A stretch of DNA of 64,000 nucleotides from Actinomycetota bacterium. GTDB lineage: Bacteria > Actinomycetota > Actinomycetes > Nanopelagicales > Nanopelagicaceae. Below the pieces are notes generated by a model. That model saw only the letters and a list, made by a program, of their open reading frames with translations, was not told the origin of the DNA and made no database searches. Positions 16,568-26,543 of the stretch are shown piece by piece. The stretch lies in assembly GCA_947449535.1 (NCBI GenBank), contig CANFRP010000004.1:1-64000 (forward strand), written 5' to 3'. Made by a program: the position numbers and the translations under genes. Each line of letters starts with the position of its first letter. Positions within the stretch are counted from its first letter, which is position 1.

Positions 16568-16831
16568 CTACAAATACTTATAAACGTCATCGAGCGAAAT
16601 ATTTCTCGAAATCATGAGAACCTGTAGGTGGTAGAGCAATTGCGAAATTTCCTCCGCTAGCTCAGCATCTCCTTGATACTCAGCGGCCATCCACACTTCC
16701 GCAGCCTCTTCCACAATCTTCTTGCCAATTGCGTGGACCCCGGCATCTAAAGCCGCAACCGTACCTGAGTCAGCAGGACGGCTCTGGGCCACTTGGGTGA
16801 GCTCTGCAAATAGTTCGTTAAATTCCTTCAC
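16568..16831 (-). CDS. hisE: Phosphoribosyl-ATP pyrophosphatase
   Basis: Second step of histidine synthesis: hydrolyses phosphoribosyl-ATP to phosphoribosyl-AMP. 87-residue MazG-like helical protein with the metal-binding [11 protein letters not shown] pattern and a downstream [17 protein letters not shown] helix carrying the second acidic pair. A GTG at 16831 fits the family start ([11 protein letters not shown]) and has TAAAAT six bases upstream. A TTG six bases earlier would start inside that hexamer. The gene is upstream of hisG in the transcript. Confidence 0.95.
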   Translation of the reverse strand: MKEFNELFAELTQVAQSRPADSGTVAALDAGVHAIGKKIVEEAAEVWMAAEYQGDAELAEEISQLLYHLQVLMISRNISLDDVYKYL

Positions 16832-16837
16832 GCGCAA

Positions 16838-16843
16838 ATTTTA
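16838..16843 (-). promoter_or_regulatory. Putative -10 element for leaderless hisE-hisG
   Basis: Minus-strand TAAAAT, then TTGCGC, then the GTG at 16831. The spacing decides between the GTG and TTG starts of hisE. Confidence 0.5.
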
Positions 16844-16859
16844 CCGCGCTATTGGTGCT

Positions 16860-17531
16860 CTATGCGCCAGAATTACTCGCCAAGAGTCGCAATTGGAGCA
16901 AGACTTCAAGTGGATCATCTGCATTGAAGACTGCGCTTCCAGCCACGAAGGTATCAGCCCCATTTTTAGCGGCCATAGAGATCGTCTTCGGAGAAATTCC
17001 ACCGTCAACCTGTATCCATGGATGCGGCGTAGGAATGGTGGAGATATAACTTCGCGCCTTTGAAAGCTTTGGCATCATCTCTTCCATGAATGCTTGACCA
17101 CCAAAACCAGGTTCAACCGTCATCACCAACAACATATCAATTTCAGAAATCAGATCGCGAACTTGATCAAAATCCGTATTCGGTTTGATCGCGAGACCAA
17201 CTCGCGTCCCGTTACTTCTAATATCTGAGATGATCGAGCGTGGATTATTTGCCGCCTCGAAATGAAAGGTCACACTCGCACATCCTGCCTCCGCAAAAAG
17301 TGGACCCTGGATTTGCGGATCGGCAACCATCAAATGTGCATCAACCGGAAGCGGTGATTGAGAAATTATCGAGAGTGACTGTGGCCAGGTAAAGGTTTGG
17401 TTGGGGACGAAAATATTATCCATAATATCCAAGTGCAAATAATCAGAACCAGCAGCGACTCTGGCGATCTCCTCATCTAAACGCGAATAATCTGCGTTTA
17501 GGATGCTTGGGCATAAACGAATTGATGGCAT
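16860..17531 (-). CDS. rpe: Ribulose-phosphate 3-epimerase
   Basis: Interconverts ribulose-5-phosphate and xylulose-5-phosphate in the pentose phosphate pathway. 223-residue TIM barrel with PSILNADYSRL, the metal ligands in LHLDIMDNIFVPN and VDAHLMV, the MTVEPGFGGQAF phosphate-binding loop, and WIQVDGGISPKTI. All are at expected spacing. The gene lies behind rsmB with eight bases between, though TATAGT seven bases ahead of the ATG could give an extra leaderless transcript. Position next to rsmB-fmt is conserved in actinobacteria. Confidence 0.97.
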   Translation of the reverse strand: MPSIRLCPSILNADYSRLDEEIARVAAGSDYLHLDIMDNIFVPNQTFTWPQSLSIISQSPLPVDAHLMVADPQIQGPLFAEAGCASVTFHFEAANNPRSIISDIRSNGTRVGLAIKPNTDFDQVRDLISEIDMLLVMTVEPGFGGQAFMEEMMPKLSKARSYISTIPTPHPWIQVDGGISPKTISMAAKNGADTFVAGSAVFNADDPLEVLLQLRLLASNSGA

Positions 17532-17538
17532 GGTGAAA

Positions 17539-17544
17539 ACTATA
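17539..17544 (-). promoter_or_regulatory. Putative internal -10 element for rpe
   Basis: Minus-strand TATAGT at the end of rsmB, seven bases before the rpe ATG; no ribosome binding site is seen for rpe. Confidence 0.35.
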
Positions 17545-18898
17545 CTTCGCGCTTTTGGAAGATCGCCATGAACATAGCGTCAGTACCATCTCGGTGTGTC
17601 CACATCTGCACAGTCCCAGGGATTTTTCCTTCACATTGTGCCGGAGAACCAAATTTAGTTGCTGGAATGAGCTCCAGATCCTTGTGGCGGTATTGCACAT
17701 CGAGCACCTGAGCGATCGTCTCTGCGATGTGGGGCGAACAAGTTGCATAAGCTAGGAGTCCACCGGGGTTAAGCAGTCGGTAGGCAGAATCAATGAGATC
17801 ACGTTGGAGCGGAACCAATTCCTTCAAATCATTCATTGAACGACGCCAGCGCGCTTCTGGTCGACGACGTAGCGCACCAAGACCAGTGCACGGTGCATCG
17901 ACCAATATCCGATCAAAAGTTCTACCAAAGGATTGTGAATCTCGACCATCATGGGAGATAACTTTCGCCCTTGGTACCACCCGCGCCACCAGATCCGCCC
18001 GGTGCGGAGTCGGTTCGTTGGCAAGAAAAGTGGATTCGTGGTTCTGCGTTTCTAGGAGGTTGAAGAGAAGTGCCGCTTTGCCACCAGGTCCTGCGCACAT
18101 ATCCAACCAACTCTCCGATGGCGAATAGTCATGAGTGTCATAAAAAACCTGTGCAATCAATTGCGAACCTAGATCTTGAACACCGGCACGTCGATCAACA
18201 ATCGCTGAGTATTCCATTGGTTGATGATCCGAGATTAAGCCAAATCGTGACCAAGGAAGTATCTCTCCCCCAGTCTCCTGCAATTCTTCAACTGTAGATT
18301 TGCCAGGCCAGGCGACCAAATGCGGAGCTACAGGAAGATTGTTAATTGCCAAAAGCGCTTTCACCTCTTCCCAATCTTTGAGTTGGTCAAAATAGGCGCT
18401 AATAATCCATTCCGGATGCGAATATTGAATTGACATCTTCTCAAGGTCGGTGAGATTTGGCCCAGCAAATGCACGTTCGTAAAGATCAGAATCTGATGTG
18501 ATAGAGCGCAAGAGCGCATTGACATAACTACCCTTTGATTCGCCAGCCACAAATCGAGCCAATTCGACAGTCTCCCCTACTGCTGCATGATTGGGGACGC
18601 GCATTTCATAAATCTGATGGAGGCCTAAACGAAGTAAATCAACTATTTTGGAATCTAATTCTTCAAAAGGGCGATCGATTTTTGATCGAATCGCAAAATC
18701 ATGCTTGCCTTGCATACGCAGCGCCCCGTAACCCAATTCGGTGGCGAAAGCTCGATCGCGTTGCTCTAAGCCACTCTTTTCGAGGAGCTCGGGTAACTTA
18801 ATATTGGCAAACGCGCCATTTCTATTAACTTCGGTTAGTAATTCAAAAGCTACAACGCGAGAACCAGATGGTTTCGGCTTTTTAAAGGCACTATTCAA
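17540..18898 (-). CDS. rsmB: 16S rRNA cytosine-5 methyltransferase with NusB-like domain
   Basis: RsmB (Sun/Fmu) family; methylates C967-equivalent of 16S rRNA. About 452 residues. The N-terminal NusB-like RNA-binding domain (SGSRVVAFELLTEVNRNGAFAN to NALLRSI) is followed by the Rossmann methyltransferase domain with the SAM loop DMCAGPGGKAALL. The catalytic cysteine motifs are DAPCTGLGALRRRPEARW and ATCSPHIAET. The start is uncertain: I chose TTG at 18898, which overlaps the fmt stop by eight bases with a GGA about eight bases ahead. GTG 18928 or TTG 18934 would overlap fmt by 38 to 44 bases. Confidence 0.92.
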   Translation of the reverse strand: MNSAFKKPKPSGSRVVAFELLTEVNRNGAFANIKLPELLEKSGLEQRDRAFATELGYGALRMQGKHDFAIRSKIDRPFEELDSKIVDLLRLGLHQIYEMRVPNHAAVGETVELARFVAGESKGSYVNALLRSITSDSDLYERAFAGPNLTDLEKMSIQYSHPEWIISAYFDQLKDWEEVKALLAINNLPVAPHLVAWPGKSTVEELQETGGEILPWSRFGLISDHQPMEYSAIVDRRAGVQDLGSQLIAQVFYDTHDYSPSESWLDMCAGPGGKAALLFNLLETQNHESTFLANEPTPHRADLVARVVPRAKVISHDGRDSQSFGRTFDRILVDAPCTGLGALRRRPEARWRRSMNDLKELVPLQRDLIDSAYRLLNPGGLLAYATCSPHIAETIAQVLDVQYRHKDLELIPATKFGSPAQCEGKIPGTVQMWTHRDGTDAMFMAIFQKREV

Positions 18899-19808
18899 AA
18901 CGACTTCCAGCTTCGATCCGAGCTCCACGGGCAAAATCTGCGGAGTTCATTCGCTTCTTGCCAGCAGGAACGACTTCCTTAATGAGGCAGACGCTATCGG
19001 AGGTACGAACTAGCAACCCTTCCCCGCAAGCTTCGATCTCGCCAGCGCTACGCAATGAATTAGGAGCGAGTGATTCACTTAGTCCAAAGAGCGCGATTCG
19101 TTCACCTAGGAAAGTTGTCCAAATTCCAGGCCGCTCTTGCAAGGCTCGAGCTTGTCGAAGAATTTGATCGGTCGAACTCTCCCAACTGATCTTGCCCATC
19201 TCTTTAGAAATTTTGGGAGCCAAAGTCGCTCCCGTGAGAGGTTGTGGCGTGGAACGTGTCTTGCCAATTGTAGAGATGACCTCTAGAACAGATTTGGCTC
19301 CTTCAACGCTTAATTTATGAAGAAGAGTTTCAGTCGTATCTTCTCTTGCGATATCAAATTCCTGCATTGCATAGAAAGGACCAGTGTCCATCCCCTTATC
19401 TAATTTGAATATTGTGAAACCAGTAGTGGTATCTCCGTTGAGAAGAGCCCATTGAACAGGTGCCGCACCACGCCACTTGGGAAGAAGTGAAAAGTGAAGA
19501 TTTATCCAGCCAAAACGCGGCCCGTGAAGAAGTTCGATTGGAATCAATTTTCCATAAGCAACAGTCACAATTAATTGGGGCTGAGCCGTCAGCAAGTGAC
19601 GATTGAGCTCGGAAGTGTCGGCTGGCTTTGCGATAGGCAGATTGCGTTCTTCGGCCCATTGCGCAAGTTCGTTCGCTTCAACTTTCTGTCCTCGACCCTT
19701 CTCCTTATCGGGATTGGTGATAATCGAGACGATGGAGTGTTCGCTCGCCATTAAGGCTTCGATAACTGGAACTGAGACTAAAGAGGATGAGGCTACCGAT
19801 AATTGCAT
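18891..19808 (-). CDS. fmt: Methionyl-tRNA formyltransferase
   Basis: Formylates initiator Met-tRNA with 10-formyltetrahydrofolate. 305 residues. The N-terminal formyltransferase domain has the NPDKEKGRGQKV loop, the WINLHFSLLPKWRGAAPVQW catalytic region (Asn and His) and the KGMDTGPFY aspartate. The C-terminal tRNA-binding domain begins near WESSTDQILRQARAL and includes RPGIWTTFLGERI. It follows def by three bases, the classical def-fmt pair, and overlaps rsmB downstream. Confidence 0.97.
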   Translation of the reverse strand: MQLSVASSSLVSVPVIEALMASEHSIVSIITNPDKEKGRGQKVEANELAQWAEERNLPIAKPADTSELNRHLLTAQPQLIVTVAYGKLIPIELLHGPRFGWINLHFSLLPKWRGAAPVQWALLNGDTTTGFTIFKLDKGMDTGPFYAMQEFDIAREDTTETLLHKLSVEGAKSVLEVISTIGKTRSTPQPLTGATLAPKISKEMGKISWESSTDQILRQARALQERPGIWTTFLGERIALFGLSESLAPNSLRSAGEIEACGEGLLVRTSDSVCLIKEVVPAGKKRMNSADFARGARIEAGSRFE

Positions 19809-19811
19809 GAA

Positions 19812-20378
19812 TTAGATCCCAAGACCGCGAGTGCTATGGGGACTCACTTTGATGATGGGTGATTCACCCATAGAAGATGCGGTTCCGAACCATTCGGAAT
19901 CTCTAATCTCCTTCATAGCTAACTTGCGCTCTTCGGTGGGAAGGCGATCAATAAATAGAATTCCATTGAGATGGTCGGTTTCGTGTTGAAGAACGCGAGC
20001 CAATAGCTCGGTGCCATCGATTGTGACGGGATCGCCGTACATATTGAATCCCTTAGCAACCGCCCTCCACGCGCGTGGAGTTTCAAAGAGCATCCCCGGG
20101 AAGCTTAAGCACCCCTCGCCACCATCTTGCAAATCATCAGAGAGATCCAGCACGGGGTTAATGAGATGACCTTCGAAATCTTCTATGTCATAAGTGAAGA
20201 CGCGAAGCGCCACACCAATTTGCGGGGCAGCAAGACCAGCGCCTGGCGCATCATGCATTGTCTCAGTCAGATCTTCAACCAAATTTCTCAGTTCTTTATC
20301 GAAAACGCTCACTTCAGCAGCTGGCGTAGTGAGAACTGGATCCCCAAAGAATCGGATCGGTTGAATTGCCACCTGCAT
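19812..20378 (-). CDS. def: Peptide deformylase
   Basis: Removes the N-formyl group from nascent proteins; iron or zinc dependent. 188 residues with the three family motifs: GAGLAAPQIG, EGCLSFPG (metal cysteine) and QHETDHLNGILF (metal histidines and catalytic glutamate). It lies between priA and fmt in one leftward transcript; the ATG is seven bases beyond the priA stop and has no obvious ribosome binding site. Confidence 0.97.
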   Translation of the reverse strand: MQVAIQPIRFFGDPVLTTPAAEVSVFDKELRNLVEDLTETMHDAPGAGLAAPQIGVALRVFTYDIEDFEGHLINPVLDLSDDLQDGGEGCLSFPGMLFETPRAWRAVAKGFNMYGDPVTIDGTELLARVLQHETDHLNGILFIDRLPTEERKLAMKEIRDSEWFGTASSMGESPIIKVSPHSTRGLGI

Positions 20379-20385
20379 ATTCTAC

Positions 20386-22224
20386 TCAGATATTGAAGGG
20401 GTCGATTCTCACTCGTAATGAACTTTCGCCCTTGAGGCTTCGATATCTCATCAAGTCATAGAGGAAATTGGAGAACTCAGAAGATTTCTCGACCGGAGAT
20501 CGCAAAATTGCCCGAGAATTAAGCGCGTCAATTGGGACTATTAGGAGCGAGATCAGATCCTTCTTCTCTTCAATTGCGATAGCAATTTTAGAAATGTCCT
20601 TATTTTCACCTTCAATCACAGCAATACGAAATTCGGGTGGGAGTGTTGCCTCACTACGCTGATGAGACTCGAGTATCGACAGTTCCAGAGTTTTCCATTG
20701 TTCTAAGGATTGCGCAGTGGGATGGGATGCGGGAAGCGAAAGAAATATCTCCCCATCAGGTGCGATATGCGAGATTGCTGACGCCCAATGTTTACGGGCA
20801 CTTTCATCGCCTCGCAACTCAGCTCGATTTAGTAAGAGTTCTCCATCCAATAGAACTATCGCCGCGTACTCTGCATCCGGCTCGCAGCCGTTGGTTGCTA
20901 GTACCAAATGGCGCCCGGCCCCCAGCTCGTGAACTTGATGGGAGCCATTACTGACGACGATGTGAATGTTAGGAAAGGCTCGCCCATATTCTTCGGCGTA
21001 TCGATCTGTTCCACGTCGAATAGCCCGAGGCTTTTGCTCGCCACACCATTTACATCTCCAATCCGCATCACTCTTTTGGCAGATTGAACAGACCGGAATT
21101 TTCGACGAAGCGAAGGTGAGTCGACCGCCACAATCACAGAGCGCCATGTTCCGACATTTTTGACAGGAAAAAGATGAGACATAACCAGGGGCAGATAGAG
21201 TCACTAGGACATTTCCTCGCGCGAGTCCTCGTGAGATCACCGAATTATGGGAGTCTCGACTCTCTGCAAAGGTAAATTTAACGGACGGGAGATTTCCCAG
21301 AGTTCGAGGTATGAGCCAACCGGATTCCACTAAGCGAGCAACTTCTAGAGATGGCGAAAAATTTGCGAAAATTAATGAATTCTCATGGGCTCGAAGTAGG
21401 GCAATATCGCGAACATTCCAACCAGGACTTCTCTTTTCATAAAAACTCTCCTCGCCATCATGGAGAATGCAAATACTGGCGCCCCGGGGTAATGGAGTGA
21501 AAATTGCACTGCGTGTACCAAGGATAATTTTCGGAGCATCAAATCGACTCCTCAGAAATGATCGGTATCGATCAGACTTCTCCTGGTGTGTCCCAAGTAC
21601 CACAAAATCTGAGAAGCCATGGTTGGCAAGCACTCTTTCTATCTGGATCAGATCTCGCTCATCAGGCACCACAATTAGCACGGGTGATTGCGTTGCGATC
21701 TCTGTTAATTCTTTGATCAAAAGCTCAATTGCCTGAGGGCTTCTCGGGAGTGCTATGTACTGGTGCGACGGGCTAGGGATGATCGTTGAGATTTCGGTAG
21801 CTGTCGGGAAATCAATGAATTCCTTCTCAACCGCTGCAACACGAGGTGGAATCGCGCTACGTACAACATCCCAAATACTGCATGCATAACGAAGAGCCAC
21901 GCTCTTGAGTAGTACCTGTAAATCAGGGGTGAAGAGAGGGAGCGGTGAGATTACTGACTCGATCGCCTTGATTTTGGCAACATCAGCGCTCTCTTTGCGA
22001 GTGATTACATAGCCTTGCGCAAATCCGGAATTGAACGGAACTTTTACAAGTGCGCCGGCAATCACGCGATCAGAAATCTTCTCTGGTACTAGATAATCAA
22101 ATGGTTCGGAGAGGTGAAGTACCCCAGTATCAACCAGTACGGATGCAACAGGCAAAAGTTTTGCGCCCACCACCAAAGTGAGCGCTCTTTGTGTTCGAAG
22201 CTTGAGTGGCTTTATTTCAGCCAC
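20386..22224 (-). CDS. priA: PriA-like primosomal protein N', helicase motifs degenerate
   Basis: 612 residues of the actinobacterial PriA family. The N-terminal 3'-end-binding domain is recognisable (SVLVDTGVLHLSEPFDYLVP, GALVKVPFNSGFAQGYVI). The zinc-binding region has cysteine pairs in CQKCRNMALCDCGG, CSICQKS and CKWCGEQKP. I find no Walker A (GxxxxGKT/S) where the helicase P-loop should be: the segment reads SPVLIVVPDERDLIQ. That agrees with what is known of mycobacterial PriA, thought to lack helicase activity. It probably recruits proteins at stalled forks without unwinding DNA. GTG start seven bases past the metK stop. Confidence 0.88.
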   Translation of the reverse strand: MAEIKPLKLRTQRALTLVVGAKLLPVASVLVDTGVLHLSEPFDYLVPEKISDRVIAGALVKVPFNSGFAQGYVITRKESADVAKIKAIESVISPLPLFTPDLQVLLKSVALRYACSIWDVVRSAIPPRVAAVEKEFIDFPTATEISTIIPSPSHQYIALPRSPQAIELLIKELTEIATQSPVLIVVPDERDLIQIERVLANHGFSDFVVLGTHQEKSDRYRSFLRSRFDAPKIILGTRSAIFTPLPRGASICILHDGEESFYEKRSPGWNVRDIALLRAHENSLIFANFSPSLEVARLVESGWLIPRTLGNLPSVKFTFAESRDSHNSVISRGLARGNVLVTLSAPGYVSSFSCQKCRNMALCDCGGRLTFASSKIPVCSICQKSDADWRCKWCGEQKPRAIRRGTDRYAEEYGRAFPNIHIVVSNGSHQVHELGAGRHLVLATNGCEPDAEYAAIVLLDGELLLNRAELRGDESARKHWASAISHIAPDGEIFLSLPASHPTAQSLEQWKTLELSILESHQRSEATLPPEFRIAVIEGENKDISKIAIAIEEKKDLISLLIVPIDALNSRAILRSPVEKSSEFSNFLYDLMRYRSLKGESSLRVRIDPFNI

Positions 22225-22230
22225 GATTGC

Positions 22231-23433
22231 CTAACCTGCGACCGCAGCCTTGAGAGCGTTAGCACGATCACTCTTCTCCCACGTGAAGTCAGGAAGTTCT
22301 CGACCGAAGTGTCCATAGCTAGCTGTAGCTGAGTAGATCGGACGAAGAAGATTGAGATCACGAATAATTGCGGCCGGGCGTAAATCAAAGACAGCCGGAA
22401 CCGCATCAATAATCTGCTGGACCGGAACTTTCTCAGTACCAAATGTCTCAACAAAAAGTCCAACTGGCTGGGCCTTGCCGATTGCATAGGCGACTTGAAC
22501 TTCACAACGTGTGGCCAGACCTGCTGCGACAACATTCTTTGCGACCCAGCGCATTGCATAGGCTGCAGATCGATCTACTTTAGAAGGATCTTTGCCAGAA
22601 AAAGCTCCACCGCCATGACGGGCCATACCGCCGTAAGTATCAACAATGATCTTTCTTCCCGTTAATCCCGCATCTCCCATTGGACCACCAACGACGAAGC
22701 GACCAGTCGGGTTAATGAGAATGCGAACGTTTGAAGTATCAATGTCGAGCCCAGCGATAATCGGATCGATCACCAGCTTCTTGACGTCAGGGGCGAGTGT
22801 CTTCTCCAGGTCAACATGCGCTGCATGCTGGGTCGAGATAACGATTGTGTCGAGTGCGACCGCTTTATCTCCCTCGTACTGAATTGTTACTTGGGTTTTA
22901 CCGTCAGGACGAAGGTAATCAACTGCCCCATCTTTTCGAACTTTCGAAAGACGCGCAGATAGCTGATGTGCCAAATGGATTGGTAGCGGCATGAGCTCAG
23001 GAGTGTCATCGCAGGCATAACCAAACATCAAGCCCTGATCTCCCGCACCTTGCAAATCAAGCGGGTCGGCAGAAGCGGCTACTCGCTTTTCGAAAGCTGA
23101 ATCCACGCCTTGTGCAATATCTTGTGACTGTTGTCCGATAGATAGTGAAACTCCACATGAATTACCATCGAAACCCTTATCGGAGGAGTCATATCCAATT
23201 CGTAGAACAGTATCTCTCACAATAGTCATAACATCTGCGTACCCATTTGTTGTCACTTCACCTGCAACATGCACTTGGCCGGTAGTTATGAGAGTTTCCA
23301 CCGCAACACGACTAGCTGCATCTTGTCCAAGTAGTGAATCCAAGATTGCATCGGAAATTTGATCCGCCATCTTGTCTGGGTGACCTTCAGTCACCGATTC
23401 GGAGGTAAAGAGACGCTTCTTATGTTCAGTCAT
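22231..23433 (-). CDS. metK: S-adenosylmethionine synthetase
   Basis: Makes S-adenosylmethionine from methionine and ATP. 400 residues. The signature motifs are present: [24 protein letters not shown] at the N terminus (ATP-binding His), [12 protein letters not shown] in the middle, and [19 protein letters not shown] (the phosphate-binding loop). The start has TAGGTT six bases upstream on the minus strand, so besides read-through from coaBC it may have its own leaderless transcript. SAM supply here links to metH at the left end of the window. Confidence 0.98.
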   Translation of the reverse strand: MTEHKKRLFTSESVTEGHPDKMADQISDAILDSLLGQDAASRVAVETLITTGQVHVAGEVTTNGYADVMTIVRDTVLRIGYDSSDKGFDGNSCGVSLSIGQQSQDIAQGVDSAFEKRVAASADPLDLQGAGDQGLMFGYACDDTPELMPLPIHLAHQLSARLSKVRKDGAVDYLRPDGKTQVTIQYEGDKAVALDTIVISTQHAAHVDLEKTLAPDVKKLVIDPIIAGLDIDTSNVRILINPTGRFVVGGPMGDAGLTGRKIIVDTYGGMARHGGGAFSGKDPSKVDRSAAYAMRWVAKNVVAAGLATRCEVQVAYAIGKAQPVGLFVETFGTEKVPVQQIIDAVPAVFDLRPAAIIRDLNLLRPIYSATASYGHFGRELPDFTWEKSDRANALKAAVAG

Positions 23434-23437
23434 TGGG

Positions 23438-24628
23438 CTAACCTAACTTATTGAGGGCGAGATCGAGAAGTTGATCTGCCAGTGTGTCCTTAGATATATC
23501 CATCACATCCCAGTGATTTCCTGCACTATCAAGAATAGTTCCAGAAGTTATCTCACTATTGAAGATCGCTCCCCCGCTGACATCATTGCAGAAAAGCAAA
23601 TCCAGGCCCTTTACTGACAATTTCTTTCGAGCACGATCAATTGCGTTAGCGCCCGTTTCTGCGGCAAACCCGATAACTACCTGATGAGCGCTCTTTACAC
23701 GAACTAATTCATGAACAATATCTGGATTTCGTATCAGCTCAATTCGCTGCAGATCTTCTTTCCCAATCTTAACTTCCCCAACAACAGATGGGCGGGCATC
23801 TGCAACTGCCGCTGCCATTACGAGCAGGTCACAATTTGCAAATTCTTCAGTTAGCGCCGATTGCATCTCCATCGCTGATTTCACATGAATAATACGAACA
23901 CCATCTAAATCCGGTAATTGCACATTGGCGCTCACAAGAGTTACTGACGCACCTCGGCTTGCTGCAGCACTCGCGATTGAATATCCCTGCTTTCCGGATG
24001 AGTTATTCCCGATGTAGCGAACTGGATCTATCGCCTCTCGGGTTCCCCCTGCGCTGATCAGAACGCGCTTGCCGGCATAATCAGAACTGGCACCTAAAAC
24101 TTCTTGAATGCTGCTCAGAATTCGCGCTGTTTCTGGGAATCGGCCAACCCCCGAATCCTCACCAGTAAGTCTGCCTGTGTCGGGTTCAATGATATGAACA
24201 CCGCGAGATTTGAGCAGTGCAACATTTGCCTGCGTCGCCGGATTGAGCCACATCTCCGGATGCATCGCAGGAACCAGAATTAGCGGAGCAGGTGAGGCTA
24301 TTACTGTATTAGTCAGCAAATCATCGGCTCGACCTTGGGCAATGCGCGCAAGCAGGTCAGCAGTCGTCGGCGCAATCACAATCGCAGCAGCTTTCTTAGC
24401 GAGGGCGATATGCGGAACGCTATGAACATTGCTCCACAAATCCTCGTGGACTTCACGAGAGGAGAGCGCCTCCCAGGTTGCTTTGCCGACAAAGTTCAAA
24501 CTCGAGCGAGTGGGAATCACTGTGACGAGAAAGCCGGAGTCTCTCAATCTGCGAAGTAGATCAGCAGATTTGTATGCAGCAATGCCCCCGCCGATACCGA
24601 GAATAATCTCTCGATTACGGGGAGGCAT
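23438..24628 (-). CDS. coaBC: Bifunctional phosphopantothenoylcysteine decarboxylase/synthetase
   Basis: Two consecutive steps of coenzyme A synthesis. 396 residues: an N-terminal FMN-dependent decarboxylase ([18 protein letters not shown], the catalytic histidine in [19 protein letters not shown] substrate region) and a C-terminal CTP-dependent synthetase ([35 protein letters not shown], lysine-rich clamp in [17 protein letters not shown]). Both catalytic regions look intact. Follows rpoZ by 21 bases in the conserved gmk-rpoZ-coaBC-metK-priA order. Confidence 0.97.
   Translation of the reverse strand: MPPRNREIILGIGGGIAAYKSADLLRRLRDSGFLVTVIPTRSSLNFVGKATWEALSSREVHEDLWSNVHSVPHIALAKKAAAIVIAPTTADLLARIAQGRADDLLTNTVIASPAPLILVPAMHPEMWLNPATQANVALLKSRGVHIIEPDTGRLTGEDSGVGRFPETARILSSIQEVLGASSDYAGKRVLISAGGTREAIDPVRYIGNNSSGKQGYSIASAAASRGASVTLVSANVQLPDLDGVRIIHVKSAMEMQSALTEEFANCDLLVMAAAVADARPSVVGEVKIGKEDLQRIELIRNPDIVHELVRVKSAHQVVIGFAAETGANAIDRARKKLSVKGLDLLFCNDVSGGAIFNSEITSGTILDSAGNHWDVMDISKDTLADQLLDLALNKLG
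23440..23445 (-). promoter_or_regulatory. Putative -10 element for leaderless metK
   Basis: Minus-strand TAGGTT overlaps the end of coaBC and ends six bases before the metK ATG at 23433. Confidence 0.45.
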
Positions 24629-24649
24629 GATCTGAATTCTTGGGTGTTA

Positions 24650-24922
24650 TTAAGCTGTTGGTTCAGCGCTCTTTGGTTCGAGATTTTCGATAGTAAGTAG
24701 ACCATCGTTGATCTCGCGAAGAGCGATCGAGAGTGGCTTCTCGTGAACATATGTCTCAACTAGTGGACCTACGTATTCCAGGAGACCTTCACCTAACTGT
24801 GAGTAGTAAGCATTTATTTGACGTGCGCGCTTAGCTGCATACAGAACGAGGCTGTACTTCGAGCCCGCCTTGTCGAGGAGAGCGTCGATTGGTGGATTTG
24901 TGATGCCATCCATTGATGTCAT
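24650..24922 (-). CDS. rpoZ: RNA polymerase omega subunit
   Basis: 90 residues; assists assembly of RNA polymerase around beta-prime. Typical actinobacterial omega: [37 protein letters not shown] with the conserved ARQIN helix, then [19 protein letters not shown] about seven bases before the ATG is a good ribosome binding site. It sits between the mIHF-gmk fusion and coaBC. Confidence 0.96.
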   Translation of the reverse strand: MTSMDGITNPPIDALLDKAGSKYSLVLYAAKRARQINAYYSQLGEGLLEYVGPLVETYVHEKPLSIALREINDGLLTIENLEPKSAEPTA

Positions 24923-24955
24923 GAAATGCCCCTAATTCTCAAATCAAACGGAAAA

Positions 24956-25843
24956 TTACTTCTTACTTTGATGCGAAGTGGCCAAGGATAGCAGGGATTG
25001 GGCGACCGCCTCGACTTGGGTATTTACCAAGGTATGGTCGAACTCCCCCGCAGCAGCCATCTCCTCCTGCGCTAACGCTAAGCGGGCAGCGCGACGTTCT
25101 GGGGAATCCGTGCCCCTATTAGTCAATCGAGCGACTAATTCTTCCCATGATGGTGGAGCTATAAAAACCAGCAATGCATCGGGCTCGGCTCTTCGAACTT
25201 GTCTCGCCCCTGCGATCTCAATTTCGAGAAGAACATGTCTCCCTAAGTTACGCCAATCATCAACTGGCTCCTTAGGCGTTCCATAGCGATTCCCAGCGAA
25301 CTCTGCCCATTCGAGAAATTCATTATTTCCGATCATTGCATCGAAACGCTCATCAGTGATGAAAAAATAATCATGACCATCCCGCTCGCCATGGCGCGGA
25401 GTTCGAGTAGTAGCTGAGATACTCACCCACACTGAGGGATGATCTCGAAGGACTGATGTGATCGTACTTTTGCCCACACCACCCGGTCCAGACATGACGA
25501 TCAGTGCGCCTGGGGTAACGCCCTGCTTTATCACTAGTAACTCCTTGCGAAGGGCGGCCAATTGTTTGGGGCCGAGACCCTGAATTCTACGCGATGGTGA
25601 TATTCCGATTTTACCCATGATGAGGAAGCAACGCCTTGCGCCAATTCCCGGCACGGCCTGTAACAATTCAGCAACTCTCATTCTTTGAATTGACTCACGC
25701 CCATCATTTATAGCATCAAAGAAGGAGCACTTAGCGCTCTCAATCTCCTTCTTGATTGCAGCACGTTCCTGTCGAGCGATTACTCCTTTAGCTCCCGCGG
25801 CGCGCCTAGTCTCATCTGAAAGACGTGGAGGTTGGTTCTGCAT
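24956..25843 (-). CDS. gmk: Fusion of mycobacterial-type integration host factor (mIHF) and guanylate kinase
   Basis: One uninterrupted 295-residue frame with two parts. Residues about 1-105 look like mIHF, the actinobacterial nucleoid protein: [22 protein letters not shown], then [22 protein letters not shown] and [19 protein letters not shown], covering the helix-two-turn-helix-type DNA-binding region. Residues about 112-295 are guanylate kinase (GMP to GDP): P-loop [10 protein letters not shown] with Lys125, [17 protein letters not shown] and the [14 protein letters not shown]-binding segments. In other actinobacteria mihF and gmk are adjacent separate genes. Start ATG 25843 is one base past the pyrF stop; an earlier in-frame ATG at 25876 would overlap pyrF. 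Confidence 0.93.
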   Translation of the reverse strand: MQNQPPRLSDETRRAAGAKGVIARQERAAIKKEIESAKCSFFDAINDGRESIQRMRVAELLQAVPGIGARRCFLIMGKIGISPSRRIQGLGPKQLAALRKELLVIKQGVTPGALIVMSGPGGVGKSTITSVLRDHPSVWVSISATTRTPRHGERDGHDYFFITDERFDAMIGNNEFLEWAEFAGNRYGTPKEPVDDWRNLGRHVLLEIEIAGARQVRRAEPDALLVFIAPPSWEELVARLTNRGTDSPERRAARLALAQEEMAAAGEFDHTLVNTQVEAVAQSLLSLATSHQSKK

Positions 25844-25844
25844 T

Positions 25845-26543
25845 TTAGAGCGAATCGAGAATCTTGGCCGCGGCATCTGACATCGCCATAGGTGATGTCG
25901 TCCAATGTTGCGAGATAGGTCGACCGATTACCAAGAAATTCGCCCCTGCTGCAATGGCATCGGCAGGAGTCATTACCCGTTTTTGATCACCTAAGTCAGC
26001 ACCCACGGGACGGACTCCAGGGGTAATCAGCTCAACTTCATCCGCAACTACATTTCGAATTGCCCCGACCTCGAAAGGTGAACAGACAACCGAACGCGCA
26101 CCTTTTGTTGTCGCTAACTTTGCCAAAGCAACTGCTGATTCCAAAGCGTTATGCGAATAACCAATCTCAAAGAGATCTTTCTCTGATAGCGAAGTAAGGA
26201 TTGTTACGGCAGTTATGGAAATTTTCGGGGCGGCAGCAGCTGCCGCGGCAACCATCTCTCCTCCACCACTTGCGTGAATAGTCAGAAATCTTGGATTAAT
26301 TTGCTCAACCGAACCGACCGCACCTGCTACCGTATTTGGAATATCATGCAATTTAAGATCAAGAAAAAGATCGAAATCCCCGGCCTCGCGAAGAGTGGAA
26401 ATGCCCGCTTCTCCGAATTTCAGAAAGAATTCAAGGCCGACTTTGTAGGTTGAGATTGATGATCGAGTGCATTCAATCCAACTCTTTGCGGTATTGAGAT
26501 CCTTAGTGTCTAACGCCAATATAATTGGTGATTTCATGCTCAC
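25845..26543 (-). CDS. pyrF: Orotidine 5'-phosphate decarboxylase
   Basis: Last step of UMP synthesis. 232 residues, with the catalytic [11 protein letters not shown] motif (Lys-Asp-x-x-x-Asp-type) and [19 protein letters not shown] phosphate loop. This is the short, type 1-like form. Many actinobacteria (mycobacteria, streptomycetes) carry the longer type 2 form, so the type should be checked against relatives. GTG start overlaps the pyrD stop (GTGA); ATG at 26537 is an alternative. Confidence 0.95.
   Translation of the reverse strand: MSMKSPIILALDTKDLNTAKSWIECTRSSISTYKVGLEFFLKFGEAGISTLREAGDFDLFLDLKLHDIPNTVAGAVGSVEQINPRFLTIHASGGGEMVAAAAAAAPKISITAVTILTSLSEKDLFEIGYSHNALESAVALAKLATTKGARSVVCSPFEVGAIRNVVADEVELITPGVRPVGADLGDQKRVMTPADAIAAGANFLVIGRPISQHWTTSPMAMSDAAAKILDSL

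Noticed and set aside
24956-25843. mIHF-Gmk fusion as an assembly error
   Set aside because: The frame runs uninterrupted through both conserved parts with a plausible linker, and the gene order around it is otherwise normal. Read-level data could still overturn this.
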